Assembly (NCBI GenBank): GCA_035525365.1
Contig: DATLEK010000022.1
Location: 22,311-86,310 of the forward strand
Direction of reading: 5' to 3'
Origin: GCA-2861595 sp035525365
Lineage (GTDB): Bacteria; Actinomycetota; Acidimicrobiia; Acidimicrobiales; GCA-2861595
DNA length: 64,000 nt
Shown: positions 1 through 8,482 of the stretch, piece after piece
How the letters are laid out: each line of letters opens with the position of its first letter
Position numbering within the stretch: the first letter of the stretch is position 1
Notes under the pieces: generated by a model
What the model was told of the DNA's origin: nothing
The model's database searches: none
Seen by the model: only the letters and a program-made list of their open reading frames with translations
Made by a program: the position numbers and the translations under genes

Positions 1-859
1 GGCTCATCGCCTCGAGAACCGAGAGCGGGCCCGCCTCGGGCTCGACACTCGCCGACACCGCTATCGTCCAACGGCGCATGACGCCAGCAGCATCGGAGGT
101 GAAACCGAGCAGCCTGACGCGTCCGACCAGGTCGAGCTGGGCGGAACGGGCCTCGATGGCGGCCAAGTACGGGCCGTCCTTGGGGAAGGTTCCACCCAGC
201 AGCTCCACTTCGACATCGCGCCGCGAAAGCACTGCTACGGCGTCGAGCAGCACGGATTGGCCCTTCCAGGAGGTGAGCAGGGCGTTGCAGCCCACGATCG
301 GGGGCTCCGTTGGGGCGGGGTCGGACGGCTCGACGGGCCATGGTGTTCCGTTGTGGACGACGGTGGCGGTTATGCCGGCGGACCGCACGGGGCCGGCGAC
401 CGCCTGCGACACAGGCACGGCCAGCGTGACCGCCGGCGCGCACAGGCGAAGAACGACCTTGGCGTCGGTTCGTGCGATGAAGTCATGCACGATCCATGCC
501 ACAGGGGCCCGGAGGCGGGCCAGGCGGACGGCGGGCAGGGCGAGCAGGCCGTTGACCAGAACGATGTCTGCGTCCTGCGCGGCGCGACGCAGACGGCGGG
601 CGGCCCGAACAGCTCCAACTCCTGCCCACGCCATCGCCAGCGCCCTGGGGCCCTTTGCCAGCTTCAGCTCCGGCAGGGTGGGACCGGCCAAACCAGCCAC
701 CCGAAGGCGATCGGCGAAGGGGCCCGTGGGAGCCAGGCACGTCACCGACCAGCCCTTGGCCACAGCGCGCCCAAGCACCCGTTCGAGGACGATCTCGGCT
801 CCCGAAAAGAGGCCCGTGTGAGAAACCGCTACCAGCCGAGGGGGGTGCTCGTCCTTCAT
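1..859 (-). CDS. GT4-family glycosyltransferase, C-terminus cut by window edge
   Basis: I translated the minus strand from the ATG at 859; the frame stays open to base 1, giving 286 residues without a stop. The N-terminus has the GT4 opening (VAVSHTGLFSGAEIVLERVL), typical of transferases that take a nucleotide-sugar donor and act on lipid-linked or surface glycans. A middle segment reads VHNGTPWP, the usual start of the second Rossmann domain, and the end carries an E-x7-E-like element (EPEAGPLSVLEAMS), the donor-binding motif. The acceptor and sugar cannot be told. It is divergent from the DivIVA-like gene across 56 bases, so promoters for both should lie there. The missing part should be roughly 60-90 residues judging from the family. 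The family call is firm; the role in capsule or exopolysaccharide synthesis is inferred from neighbours. Confidence 0.88.
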   Translation of the reverse strand, partial: MKDEHPPRLVAVSHTGLFSGAEIVLERVLGRAVAKGWSVTCLAPTGPFADRLRVAGLAGPTLPELKLAKGPRALAMAWAGVGAVRAARRLRRAAQDADIVLVNGLLALPAVRLARLRAPVAWIVHDFIARTDAKVVLRLCAPAVTLAVPVSQAVAGPVRSAGITATVVHNGTPWPVEPSDPAPTEPPIVGCNALLTSWKGQSVLLDAVAVLSRRDVEVELLGGTFPKDGPYLAAIEARSAQLDLVGRVRLLGFTSDAAGVMRRWTIAVSASVEPEAGPLSVLEAMS

Positions 860-915
860 GAAAGGGTTTCCCACTCCTGACAGGCTAGGAGGGGTGGCAT
901 GGGTAGCCTTGGCCC

Positions 916-1446
916 GTGGCCCCGCACGACCTCCGAAACGATCTGGAACGCCTCTTGGTCCAGGTGGAGTCGCCTGGCTTCGCGGTCGCCTTCCGCGGGT
1001 ACGACTCGCACCAGGTCGAGGTGCTTCTGGAGGCGGTAGCCACCGCCCTGCGGACCGTCCTTCGAGACGGAGAGCGGCCGATCGCGGGCCCGCCCGGAGG
1101 CTCTATCGCTGCTGACGGGCCCTCATCGGCCGAGGTCCTGTCGGAGCTGCTCGCGGCCGTGGCGGACGAGGTGGACCGCTTCCGCCAGGAGGCCCGGGGC
1201 CTGGTGATCGAGGCCCAAAGCCAAGCAGTAGAGATACTCGACGCGGCCCGGACGGAAGCGGCCACCCTTGTGGAGGTGACCAGGCGAAACGCTGAGGCAT
1301 CGGTGGCGGAGGACCTCGTCGCTGCTGCAAACCTTTTAGCCGAGGCGAGGGACGAAGCGGCGGCGATCCTGGCCGGAGCCATACCCCTCGCACCCGTCTC
1401 CGCTGAGGTCGACCAGAGTCGGCGTGACCCCGGAGGCTTCGAATAG
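916..1446 (+). CDS. DivIVA-like coiled-coil protein
   Basis: A 176-residue protein starting at GTG 916. Residues about 20-40 (FAVAFRGYDSHQVEVLLE) match the N-terminal DivIVA signature, in which a phenylalanine followed by a GYD-x-x-QV element binds curved membrane. From about residue 70 onward the protein is Ala/Glu-rich with heptad-like spacing, as expected for a coiled coil. Family members mark cell poles or septa and recruit cell-wall machinery. It is shorter than Wag31-type DivIVA and lies five bases before a glycosyltransferase, so it may act as a scaffold for glycan synthesis rather than as the main polar-growth protein. That last point is inference. No membrane segment is visible. Confidence 0.65.
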   Translation: MAPHDLRNDLERLLVQVESPGFAVAFRGYDSHQVEVLLEAVATALRTVLRDGERPIAGPPGGSIAADGPSSAEVLSELLAAVADEVDRFRQEARGLVIEAQSQAVEILDAARTEAATLVEVTRRNAEASVAEDLVAAANLLAEARDEAAAILAGAIPLAPVSAEVDQSRRDPGGFE

Positions 1447-1451
1447 CCGAC

Positions 1452-2600
1452 ATGGGGCCCGCCGGCAAGTACGGCGACGAGGAGGTCCTCGGGCCGCGGG
1501 TGGCCATCGTCCACGAGCGGCTGACTGAGGCGACTGGCTCCGAGCAGGTGCTCGTCGCCCTCCACCAGATGTGGCCCAGCGCGCCGATCTATGTCCCGAT
1601 CGTGGATCGCGAGGCCCTTCCCGACGAGCTTCGTGACGCGGAGATCCGGCACGGCCCGCTGCAGCGGCTCTACCGGGGCGGCGGCGTCTACCAGCATCTC
1701 CTGCCCCTGTTGCCGATCGCCTTTGCCCGCATGGACCTGGCCGATTATGACCTCGTCGTGGCGAGCCACCACGCCTTCGCCAGCCGGGTACGACCGCCAC
1801 CGGGAGTCCCGACCCTCGCCTACGTTCACACCCCGGCCCGGTGGATCTGGGACGCCGGGGCCCGCTCCGGGGAGCCGGGCGGCGTACTCGGGCGGGCCGC
1901 CCTCGCCTCCTTTGCGGCAACCCAGCGGGGGCCGGACCGTCGATCGGCCGGGCGAATCTCACACATCGTCGCCAACTCTTCCCATGTGGCGAACCGGGTT
2001 CGACGACATTGGCGCCTTGAGGCCGACGTGGTCCCCCCTCCGGTCGACACCGACTTCTATGCCCCTGATCCCGGCATCCCCCGAGAGGATTTCTTTCTCC
2101 TGGCCGGACGGCTCGTGCCCTACAAGCGCCCCGAGGTGGCTGTCGCCGCTGCGGTCGCCGCAGGCGTGCGGCTGGTGGTGGCCGGCGATGGCCGGGCACG
2201 ACCTCAGGTGGAGGCAGCGCGAGGGCCCGGGGTGGAGATTCTCGGTCGCGTGGACGACGCCACGCTTCGCGACCTCTACCGACGTTGCCGCGCGCTGGTC
2301 TTCCCCGGCGAGGAGGACTTCGGCATCGTTCCCGTGGAAGCCCAGGCCTGTGGAGCGCCCGTCGTGGGCCGCCGTGTCGGTGGCCTACTCGATTCTGTGG
2401 TGGACGGAGTGACAGGCGTCCTCTACGACAGCGGGACCTCGACCGGCGACCAGGTTCGGGCGCTGACACAGGCGCTGGTGCATTTCCGATCCGACCCGTA
2501 TGACTCCAGCGTGATCCGCGGGCATGCCGAGTCGTTCTCCACCGCCGCGTTCAAGGCCCGGATGACCGAGCAGGTTCGCAAGGTGCTGGAGCCGGGCTGA
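1452..2600 (+). CDS. GT4-family glycosyltransferase
   Basis: 382 residues. The N-terminal Rossmann domain begins VAIVHERLTEATGSEQVL, with the acceptor-side GSE element. Residues about 125-140 read TLAYVHTPARWIWD, a conserved segment of this GT4 subgroup. The C-terminal domain has GRLVPYKRPE, a donor-phosphate loop, and EEDFGIVPVEAQACGAPVV, the E-x7-E motif. It should transfer a sugar from a nucleotide donor to a growing glycan on the inner membrane face. No signal peptide or membrane segment is seen. It follows the DivIVA-like gene by five bases and is convergent with the DUF4012 gene. The ATG at 1452 was chosen for its position after the upstream stop; a start a few codons later is possible. 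Donor and acceptor are unknown. Confidence 0.85.
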   Translation: MGPAGKYGDEEVLGPRVAIVHERLTEATGSEQVLVALHQMWPSAPIYVPIVDREALPDELRDAEIRHGPLQRLYRGGGVYQHLLPLLPIAFARMDLADYDLVVASHHAFASRVRPPPGVPTLAYVHTPARWIWDAGARSGEPGGVLGRAALASFAATQRGPDRRSAGRISHIVANSSHVANRVRRHWRLEADVVPPPVDTDFYAPDPGIPREDFFLLAGRLVPYKRPEVAVAAAVAAGVRLVVAGDGRARPQVEAARGPGVEILGRVDDATLRDLYRRCRALVFPGEEDFGIVPVEAQACGAPVVGRRVGGLLDSVVDGVTGVLYDSGTSTGDQVRALTQALVHFRSDPYDSSVIRGHAESFSTAAFKARMTEQVRKVLEPG

Positions 2601-2613
2601 CCACCGCTGCGCC

Positions 2614-4389
2614 TCACCAGGTCACCTCCCGACGGTCCTCGCTGGCCCACGACCTGCCCTGGGCCGTCCATCGGATGGCCGGTACACGGGCCGACGGCTC
2701 CACCGTGAGACTTCCCCCTCCCGAGGGAAGCCGGAACTTCATGACCTGGGTGATGGTTTCACCTCGATCCACTCGTATCGGCCACGCCACCACCGTCGTG
2801 GGGCCATCGGCTCCCGCCGCGGCCAACAGCGGCTCACCCTCTACCTTCACGTCGTCGGCGAAGCCGGGAAGGTTGACGCTGAGCAACCCCGAGTAGTCAC
2901 CCGGCCGGACCCCGCTGGCCGGGTTGAGACCGGCGACGTAACCGCTCTCTGCTTCGGGTGTGCCATTCCGCACGGTGATCCGGAGCTCACCGTGGCTTCG
3001 CGCCCGGGACGGGCGAAGGACAAGGCGGGCATCCACCTGGAGGAACGGGTCGAGCTTGTTGCCCGCCCGGTTGAGCACCGAAACGAGAAGTGAATCGTCG
3101 GCGAGCTCACCGGCCACGCCTGCCGCCTCCCACACCCGTTGGCCGGCGTCGTCGGTGGCCCACGCCATGAGGTGTCGCCCGCGTGTCGCTCGGCCCAGCG
3201 CCGTGGCCAGCGCGCCGGTGTCGCTGTCGGCCTCCTGGAGGGCGCCGAGCGCGGCCCCGGCGATCAGCCCGGACAGTTCCCGGCGGCCGGCCTGGTCCCC
3301 GGCGGCCAGCGTGTCGATGGCGGCGTACTGGTCGTGAAGCAAGAGCGCCAAGACGTCGTTGGCGGACACGGTGCGGTCGTCCACCGCCACGGGTCCCGTG
3401 GACGAGAGGACAGCCTGGAGGGCGACCGGGTCGAGCATCAACACGCCATCGGTGGGGGCCCCTCCCCTGGCTACCCACATCCTGGAGGCGAGAGCGGCGC
3501 TGGCGGCGAAGCGGGGGGAGGCGGCCAGGTTGCGCCACTCGATGTTGGGATTGAGCCAGCCCCACCTAGCTTTGAGGTCCGCGTCGTCGATGGGCGGAGC
3601 GGATTTGGGATCAAGTAGCAGATCGCCGGCCGGTCGGAACTCCCCCAAGCTCATCTCGCCGTCGGTGAAGGTCAGCTCGCCGATACTGAGGAACATCCCC
3701 GAGCCAGCGCGCATCTCGGCATTGTTTGCCGCCAGGACGAGGTAGCGGCGCGGCCCGGCGAGCAGATCAGCAAGCCCCGCCGCCACCCGGCTGCCCTTGG
3801 CCATGGCCACCCTGGCCGCACCGAGGCGGTCGGCCAACTCCGCTCGCCGGCTCGCCAGGGGCCCGACCAGGGCCTTGCCGGGCCCGAGATCCACCATCTT
3901 CAGCTCTTGTTCGGCGCGGGCGGCCACGCCGGCCAGGCGGCGAAGCGTGGCAACTCGCGCTGGGCCGCTGCCAGGTCGTTGCGCCAGCGCCGCTCGAGCC
4001 TCGCGCACCGCTCGCCTCCCAGCGCCGGTCACCTCGGTGGCCGCTCGGGTGAGGGCGCTGGCCGACCGGACCTGGCGCCCCAGTATGGGTAGCGCCTTCA
4101 GCGGGGCCACCGCGGGGCTGTCAAGGCCGCGCCTGGCCTTGGCGAACGCCTCGCCCGCCTTCGTCAGGGGGACAAGAGCGCGACCCCGCACAAGATCGGC
4201 GGGGGCGAGCAACCGCTCGGCGGCCCGCACCGCGGCGACACCCTCGCCAGCATCAGCGCGAGCCCCCCGGAGCGTCGCGCCGCAGACGAGAAGCCAGACC
4301 ACCAGGATGGCGAGAAGCAGATCGACACGCCGCGGCCGCCAGCGGCGCGAGACAAGAGGGAATTCCGGGGTGGTGCATTCGCTGCTCAT
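2614..4389 (-). CDS. DUF4012 membrane-anchored protein
   Basis: 591 residues from ATG 4389 (a TTG one codon earlier is possible). One transmembrane segment sits near residues 23-45 (LLLAILVVWLLVCGATL), followed by a long extracytoplasmic part. The segments YLVLAANNAEMRAGSGMF and GVLMLDPVALQAVLSSTGPV are characteristic of DUF4012 proteins, which occur next to capsule and exopolysaccharide genes in Gram-positive bacteria and resemble LytR-CpsA-Psr neighbours in context. The biochemical activity of the family is not established. It lies 22 bases downstream of the sugar transferase on the same strand and is probably cotranscribed. A role in attaching or exporting a surface glycan is inference from location only. 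Confidence 0.8.
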   Translation of the reverse strand: MSSECTTPEFPLVSRRWRPRRVDLLLAILVVWLLVCGATLRGARADAGEGVAAVRAAERLLAPADLVRGRALVPLTKAGEAFAKARRGLDSPAVAPLKALPILGRQVRSASALTRAATEVTGAGRRAVREARAALAQRPGSGPARVATLRRLAGVAARAEQELKMVDLGPGKALVGPLASRRAELADRLGAARVAMAKGSRVAAGLADLLAGPRRYLVLAANNAEMRAGSGMFLSIGELTFTDGEMSLGEFRPAGDLLLDPKSAPPIDDADLKARWGWLNPNIEWRNLAASPRFAASAALASRMWVARGGAPTDGVLMLDPVALQAVLSSTGPVAVDDRTVSANDVLALLLHDQYAAIDTLAAGDQAGRRELSGLIAGAALGALQEADSDTGALATALGRATRGRHLMAWATDDAGQRVWEAAGVAGELADDSLLVSVLNRAGNKLDPFLQVDARLVLRPSRARSHGELRITVRNGTPEAESGYVAGLNPASGVRPGDYSGLLSVNLPGFADDVKVEGEPLLAAAGADGPTTVVAWPIRVDRGETITQVMKFRLPSGGGSLTVEPSARVPAIRWTAQGRSWASEDRREVTW

Positions 4390-4411
4390 CAAGCGGTGGC
4401 GATCTGCCGGA

Positions 4412-5899
4412 TCAATAGGCGCCCTTGGAGAACAGCACCACGGGGACCGTCTTCAACAGAATGGCGATGTCGCGACCTATCGACCAATTATCGACATAGT
4501 ACAAATCAAGGCGATCCTTGGTATCGCGCGCCGCGCTGCGACCACTCACCTGCCAGATGCCGGTCAGCCCGGGCCTGACCCGCAGCCGGTCGAACAGGTC
4601 GGCACTCCACAGCGCCACCTCGGCCGGTTGTTCCGGCCGCGGACCGACGAGGCTCATCTCGCCGCGCAGCACGTCCAACAGCTGAGGTACCTCGTCGATC
4701 GAAAGCTTGCGCAGAAGACGGCCGACAGGCGTCACCCGCGGGTCCTTGCGGAGCTTCGCCACCGGACCGGCCGGGATGTCGACGGCCAAGGAGCGGAGGC
4801 GCTCGTCGCCGTCCGTGTACATCGATCGAAGCTTGAAGATCCGGAACCGGCGCCCGTGCCAGCCCACCCGCTCCTGTCGGTACAGCACCGGCCCGGGCGA
4901 GGTCGCTTTGACAGCGAGGGCGGCCAAAATCATCAACGGCAGGGTCAACACGACGATGAGAAGGGAAGCCACGATGTCGAAGCTCCGCTTGGCCGCAGGG
5001 CGCCAACCGCCACGCTTCACCTGCTCCACATACATCATGGGGAAGCACCCAAGGGGCCGCACCGAGAGCCGCTCAGCGTCGATGTCTTTCAGCGACGAAG
5101 ACATCTCGACGTGGATGCCGGCGTCGGTCAGGGAGCGAACGAGGCGATTCGACGTCTCGATGCCGACATCGGTGGTGGCCACGAGGACGCCACCAGCGCC
5201 CGCGTTGCGCACTTCGCCGGCCACGTCGCTGGTGGAGTTGAACAGGGGAAGATGGCGGACCCGGGGGTCGACCGCCCCCGCTCCGAGCAAGCCCACGACA
5301 CGGTAACCCAAGTGAGGCTGCTCATTGAGCATGATGACAAGGGCGGCGGCCTCTGGGCCCGTCCCGGCCACGACCACCCGTCGGATGAAGTGGCCGCGCC
5401 GTCGCAGCCGGGCGAACCACCGACGGACGACCACCCGCTCGAGGGTAACCCCGGTGCTGGCGAGCACGAAGACGAGGATCAGCCAGCGGCGGGGGACTAT
5501 TTGATCAAGGCCGTAGGCGACAAGGGCGGTTAGTATCACTCCGAGGCCGACGGCGTGGACGACCTGGCAGCACTCGTCGCGGTGGCTGGCGACATGGCGG
5601 GAGTTGTACAGGTGGTAACGGTGGAATGCCATCAACCACAAGGGCAACGACGCCAGGGCGACCTGGTACGAACCGCCAGCCTCGGCTGGCGCCGCCGGCA
5701 GGAGAGCGAACGCCGCCGCCATGGCGGCGGCAATGGCGGCGGCATCGATGCCGACGACTCCGAGGCGGACGGCGCAGACGAGCCTTCCATTCGTGGCCTT
5801 GGAACCAGCGGCCAGCGGCGCGACTAATTCCAATTTCCCCGTTTGCGCCCTAAAGCGGGGCCGAGCTACTAACGCCTGCGGGGCCTCCAGGAGCGACAT
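4412..5899 (-). CDS. Polyprenyl-phosphate sugar-1-phosphate transferase (bacterial sugar transferase)
   Basis: 495 residues. The N-terminal half contains about four membrane segments and a CoA-binding-like Rossmann region (VVVAGTGPEAAALVIML). The C-terminal 200 residues are the catalytic bacterial sugar transferase domain: KRSFDIVASLLIVVLTLP (reentrant membrane helix), GPVLYRQERVGWHGRRFRIF, FKLRSMYTDGDE, LRKLSIDEVPQL, GEMSLVGPRPEQP and VRPGLTGIWQVSGRS. The family moves a sugar-1-phosphate from a nucleotide sugar to undecaprenyl phosphate, the first membrane step of exopolysaccharide or O-antigen-like synthesis (WbaP/WcaJ class). Length matches the family. It sits between the LPVTG protein and the DUF4012 gene with gaps of 9 and 22 bases, so one transcript is likely. 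The sugar is not predictable from this sequence. Confidence 0.92.
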   Translation of the reverse strand: MSLLEAPQALVARPRFRAQTGKLELVAPLAAGSKATNGRLVCAVRLGVVGIDAAAIAAAMAAAFALLPAAPAEAGGSYQVALASLPLWLMAFHRYHLYNSRHVASHRDECCQVVHAVGLGVILTALVAYGLDQIVPRRWLILVFVLASTGVTLERVVVRRWFARLRRRGHFIRRVVVAGTGPEAAALVIMLNEQPHLGYRVVGLLGAGAVDPRVRHLPLFNSTSDVAGEVRNAGAGGVLVATTDVGIETSNRLVRSLTDAGIHVEMSSSLKDIDAERLSVRPLGCFPMMYVEQVKRGGWRPAAKRSFDIVASLLIVVLTLPLMILAALAVKATSPGPVLYRQERVGWHGRRFRIFKLRSMYTDGDERLRSLAVDIPAGPVAKLRKDPRVTPVGRLLRKLSIDEVPQLLDVLRGEMSLVGPRPEQPAEVALWSADLFDRLRVRPGLTGIWQVSGRSAARDTKDRLDLYYVDNWSIGRDIAILLKTVPVVLFSKGAY

Positions 5900-5908
5900 C
5901 AGCGAGCC

Positions 5909-6307
5909 TCAAGGCGTCCGGGCCCGGCTTCGTCGGACCACGAAGACGCCGGTTCCAACCGCGCCCAGGCCCAGGACGAGCAGCCCCGTGACATCGCCAC
6001 CCGTCACCGGCAGACCCTGGTCGCTCCCGTCGCCGCCCGCGCCGCCCGCGCGGCCCGCGCTGACACTGCCCGCGCCGACACCGCCCGCGCCGACACTGTC
6101 CGCGCTGACACTGCGGCCCGTGGTCACGCCCTTCACCTCGGGCCTGATATGGGCAGGGGCACTTCGGGTTATCTCCACTCCCGCCACCTGGGGGGGCCTA
6201 CTCCCCACATAGTCGGTCGCGGTCTGGGCGCCGGCGGCGCTCGGGGCGAGGAACCCCGAAGCCGCGGCCCCTGCCACGACCAACCACAGCTTCCACCTCT
6301 CGCCCAT
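5909..6307 (-). CDS. Small secreted protein with LPVTG wall-sorting signal
   Basis: 132 residues. The N-terminus is a signal peptide (charged MGERWK, hydrophobic run, cleavage likely after SAAGA near residue 27). The middle is low complexity: short VSADSVGAGGVGAGSVSAG repeats rich in Gly, Ala, Ser and Val. The C-terminus has LPVTGG, then a hydrophobic helix (VTGLLVLGLGAVGTGVFVV) and a basic tail RRSRARTP, which is the complete class of sorting signal cut by sortase. The protein should end up linked to peptidoglycan or held in the membrane. No sortase gene lies in the window. It is the first gene of the minus-strand glycan operon. The function of the repeat region is unknown. Confidence 0.72.
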   Translation of the reverse strand: MGERWKLWLVVAGAAASGFLAPSAAGAQTATDYVGSRPPQVAGVEITRSAPAHIRPEVKGVTTGRSVSADSVGAGGVGAGSVSAGRAGGAGGDGSDQGLPVTGGDVTGLLVLGLGAVGTGVFVVRRSRARTP

Positions 6308-6529
6308 GGCAATGACTCCCTTTAACCCTTAATTAAAGAACCTTCTTACCCGTGATCATTTCCTAGCAAACCTTTTCTAGTTATGAATTACTAGTCTCCC
6401 TACTTGGGCGACAAGCAGCCAATAGTCACACCGCTGGGTTGTACCGGCCCCTCACAACTGGTAATCTTCTTCTAGCAATCTTTTTCGATCCTTGAAGTTT
6501 TGCACTGGATTTGTTGTACTGTCCTGCCA
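6308..6529. other. AT-richer divergent intergenic region
   Basis: This 222-base stretch separates the divergent LPVTG and winged-helix genes. It is visibly richer in A and T than its surroundings (for example TTAATTAAAG near 6330 and TTATGAATTACTAG near 6380), as expected for a double promoter region. One sigma70-like promoter pointing right is described separately. No open frame or RNA gene was recognised in it. Confidence 0.6.
6492..6520 (+). promoter_or_regulatory. Probable promoter of the winged-helix gene, leaderless
   Basis: A -35-like TTGAAG (6492-6497) and a -10-like TGTACT (6515-6520) are separated by 17 bases; each matches four of six consensus positions. Transcription would begin about base 6527, three bases before the ATG at 6530, so the message would be leaderless. 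No Shine-Dalgarno sequence precedes the ATG, which fits. Leaderless genes are common in actinobacteria. Experimental start mapping is lacking. Confidence 0.5.
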
Positions 6530-6907
6530 ATGGGCGAGTGGAGCTTCCTCACCAATCACGCTCGGGCGATGCTGTTCATCGCCAGCCATCCAGACGCCCG
6601 GTTGCGCGATCTCGCCGCCGCGCTCGACGTGACCGAACGCACGGCCTACGGGATCGTCGCCGACCTCACCGACGCGGGTCATGTGGTGAAGGAACGTGAC
6701 GGTCGCCGCAACCGGTACCAGATCCAGAAGCACCTGCCCCTGCCGGACAGGATCGGCAGGAGACGAACCATTGGCGAGGTGCTGGACCTTCTCGGCGAGG
6801 GCAAGGGTGGCGAGGCGCTGGACCTTGTAGTCGAGGGCAGGGGCGGCGAGGCACGGGACCTTCTCGCGGAGGGCAAGGCTCGTCGGAGGAGCCGCCCACC
6901 CCGTTGA
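6530..6907 (+). CDS. Winged-helix DNA-binding protein with C-terminal 12-residue repeat
   Basis: 125 residues from ATG 6530. A TTG upstream at 6500 falls inside the predicted promoter and is rejected. Residues about 8-65 form a winged helix: helix 2 and recognition helix are seen in RLRDLAAALDVTERTAYGIV, and the wing in HVVKERDGRRNRYQI. This is the layout of small MarR/ArsR-like or IclR-N-like regulators; no metal or effector pocket can be named. Residues 83-118 contain three tandem copies of a 12-residue unit (EVLDLLGEGKGG, EALDLVVEGRGG, EARDLLAEGKAR) that should be helical and might mediate dimer contacts. It is convergent with nuoN, 51 bases away. Targets are unknown; the glycan operon it diverges from is an obvious candidate. 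Confidence 0.72.
   Translation: MGEWSFLTNHARAMLFIASHPDARLRDLAAALDVTERTAYGIVADLTDAGHVVKERDGRRNRYQIQKHLPLPDRIGRRRTIGEVLDLLGEGKGGEALDLVVEGRGGEARDLLAEGKARRRSRPPR
6776..6883 (+). repeat. Three-copy 36-base in-frame tandem repeat
   Basis: Three consecutive 36-base units inside the winged-helix gene encode near-identical 12-residue blocks beginning E-[VA]-[LR]-D-L. The last unit diverges at its end (KAR instead of KGG). Confidence 0.75.
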
Positions 6908-6958
6908 TGTTGTTGAACCGCCACCAGTCCAGACAGGGGATCAGCCTGCGGCGGCCGT

Positions 6959-8482
6959 CTACAGCAGCGTGGCTTGCCGGGCGAAGTGGATCATGGGCGA
7001 CGGCAGCAGCCCGAATGCGAGGGTGAAGGCCACGGCGACGGCCACCACGATCCCGGTGGTGGCCGGCAGGTGGAGGCGAGGAAGCTTCGGTCCCGGATCG
7101 TCCGCACCTGCCTCGGTGGTCATGTACATGAGCACAGTGACCCGGAGGTAGAAGTAGGCGCCCACCACGGCGGCCAGCATCCCGATCAGGCCGAGGGCAT
7201 AGGAACCCTCCTCGACGGCGGCTGAGATCACGTAGAACTTGGCCAGGAAGCCGGTTGTGAACGGCACTCCCGCCTGAGCCAGGAGGAGGACGGCGAAGGC
7301 AAACGCCAGAACCGGCTTCCGTGCGGCGAGGCCCCGATAGGTGTCGAGGGAGTGGTGGGCGTCACCTCGCCGGCCGACCACGGTGACGATGGCGAAGCTG
7401 CCGAGCACCATGAAGGTGTAGGCCAGAAGGTAGAAGAGCGAGCCGGCGATGCCATTTGCACTGCCGGCCTGAAGCCCGATCAGGACGTAGCCGGCGTGGC
7501 TGATCGAGGAGTAGGCCAGCATGCGCTTGATGTCGGTCTGGACGACAGCCAGCACCGAACCCACCAGAAGGGTGATGACGGCCAGCCCCCAGACCACCGG
7601 CTCCCAGTCGAGACGCAGGGTGGTGAAGGTCGAGAAGAAGATCCTCAACAACGCGGCAAAACCGGCCGCCTTCGCTGCTGCCGCCATGAATCCCGTCACC
7701 GGCGAGGGCGAGCCCTCGTAGACGTCGGGCGTCCAGGTGTGGAAGGGGACGACGGCGACCTTGAAGCCGAGGCCCACGAGGAGCAGGGCCATCCCCGCCA
7801 GCAGCACACCGTTGTCCAGGGCGACGTTGCCGGCCAGGTACTGGGCGATGCTCCCCAGGTTGGTGGAGCCGGTGGCGCCGTAGACCAGGGCTACGCCGTA
7901 CAGGAACAGCGCGGAGGAGAACGCTCCCAGCACGAAGTACTTCATTGCGGCCTCACGCGATTCGAGTCGCCGCCCGTGGAAGCCAGCCAGAACGTAGAGA
8001 GCGATGGACAGGATCTCCAGGCCGAGGAAGGTCACGATGAGGTCGTTGGCGGCGGCCATGAACATCGCCCCCGAGGCGGAAAGGAGCATCAGGACGTAGA
8101 ACTCGGGGCCACCGAAACCCTCCTGTTTCAGGTAGCCCTCAGCCACCAGAGCTCCCAGAACGACGGCCACGCTGATGATCACGAAGAAGAAGACGGCAAA
8201 GCCGTCCACGGCCAGGGCATTGGCCACGGCCAGCCGCGGCCCCTCGTCCCTGATGTCGAACCAGAGCCACAATGACGCGGCCGCCGACGCCGCGCCGGTA
8301 ACGAGGGTGAAGGCCGCCCACAGCGACGGCGGCCGGCGCTTTACCACCGACACCCACAACAGCAGCGTCAGCGCCCCGCCGATGAGGATGAGGGCGGGAG
8401 CCATGGCCGAGTACTCGACGTCCGGCAGCTGGAGGGGCGCCCGGGTGGTGCCGCCGACCTGAGCGAGCATTGCCATGGTCAT
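6959..8482 (-). CDS. nuoN: NADH-quinone oxidoreductase subunit N
   Basis: 507 residues, about 14 membrane helices, antiporter-like proton-pumping subunit of complex I. Diagnostic segments are YVLAGFHGRRLESREAAMKY (helix 5 region with the conserved glutamate area), FKVAVVPFHTWTPDVYEGSP (the conserved lysine and the HTW-PD-YEG motif) and DIKRMLAYSSISHAGYVLIG. Length matches the family. The start ATG at 8482 shares bases with the stop of nuoM (ATGA), so translation is coupled. It is the last gene of the nuo operon and is convergent with the winged-helix gene. No clear hairpin-plus-T-run terminator was found in the 51 bases after it. Confidence 0.97.
   Translation of the reverse strand: MTMAMLAQVGGTTRAPLQLPDVEYSAMAPALILIGGALTLLLWVSVVKRRPPSLWAAFTLVTGAASAAASLWLWFDIRDEGPRLAVANALAVDGFAVFFFVIISVAVVLGALVAEGYLKQEGFGGPEFYVLMLLSASGAMFMAAANDLIVTFLGLEILSIALYVLAGFHGRRLESREAAMKYFVLGAFSSALFLYGVALVYGATGSTNLGSIAQYLAGNVALDNGVLLAGMALLLVGLGFKVAVVPFHTWTPDVYEGSPSPVTGFMAAAAKAAGFAALLRIFFSTFTTLRLDWEPVVWGLAVITLLVGSVLAVVQTDIKRMLAYSSISHAGYVLIGLQAGSANGIAGSLFYLLAYTFMVLGSFAIVTVVGRRGDAHHSLDTYRGLAARKPVLAFAFAVLLLAQAGVPFTTGFLAKFYVISAAVEEGSYALGLIGMLAAVVGAYFYLRVTVLMYMTTEAGADDPGPKLPRLHLPATTGIVVAVAVAFTLAFGLLPSPMIHFARQATLL

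Noticed and set aside
78..821. Plus-strand open frame of 247 codons at the left edge
   Set aside because: The minus strand encodes a clear GT4 glycosyltransferase over the same bases; the plus frame is Arg/Ser/Thr-rich with no domain.
1..6307. Horizontally acquired glycan island
   Set aside because: The genes are surface-glycan related, but no integrase, transposase, tRNA boundary or clear base-composition break was seen.
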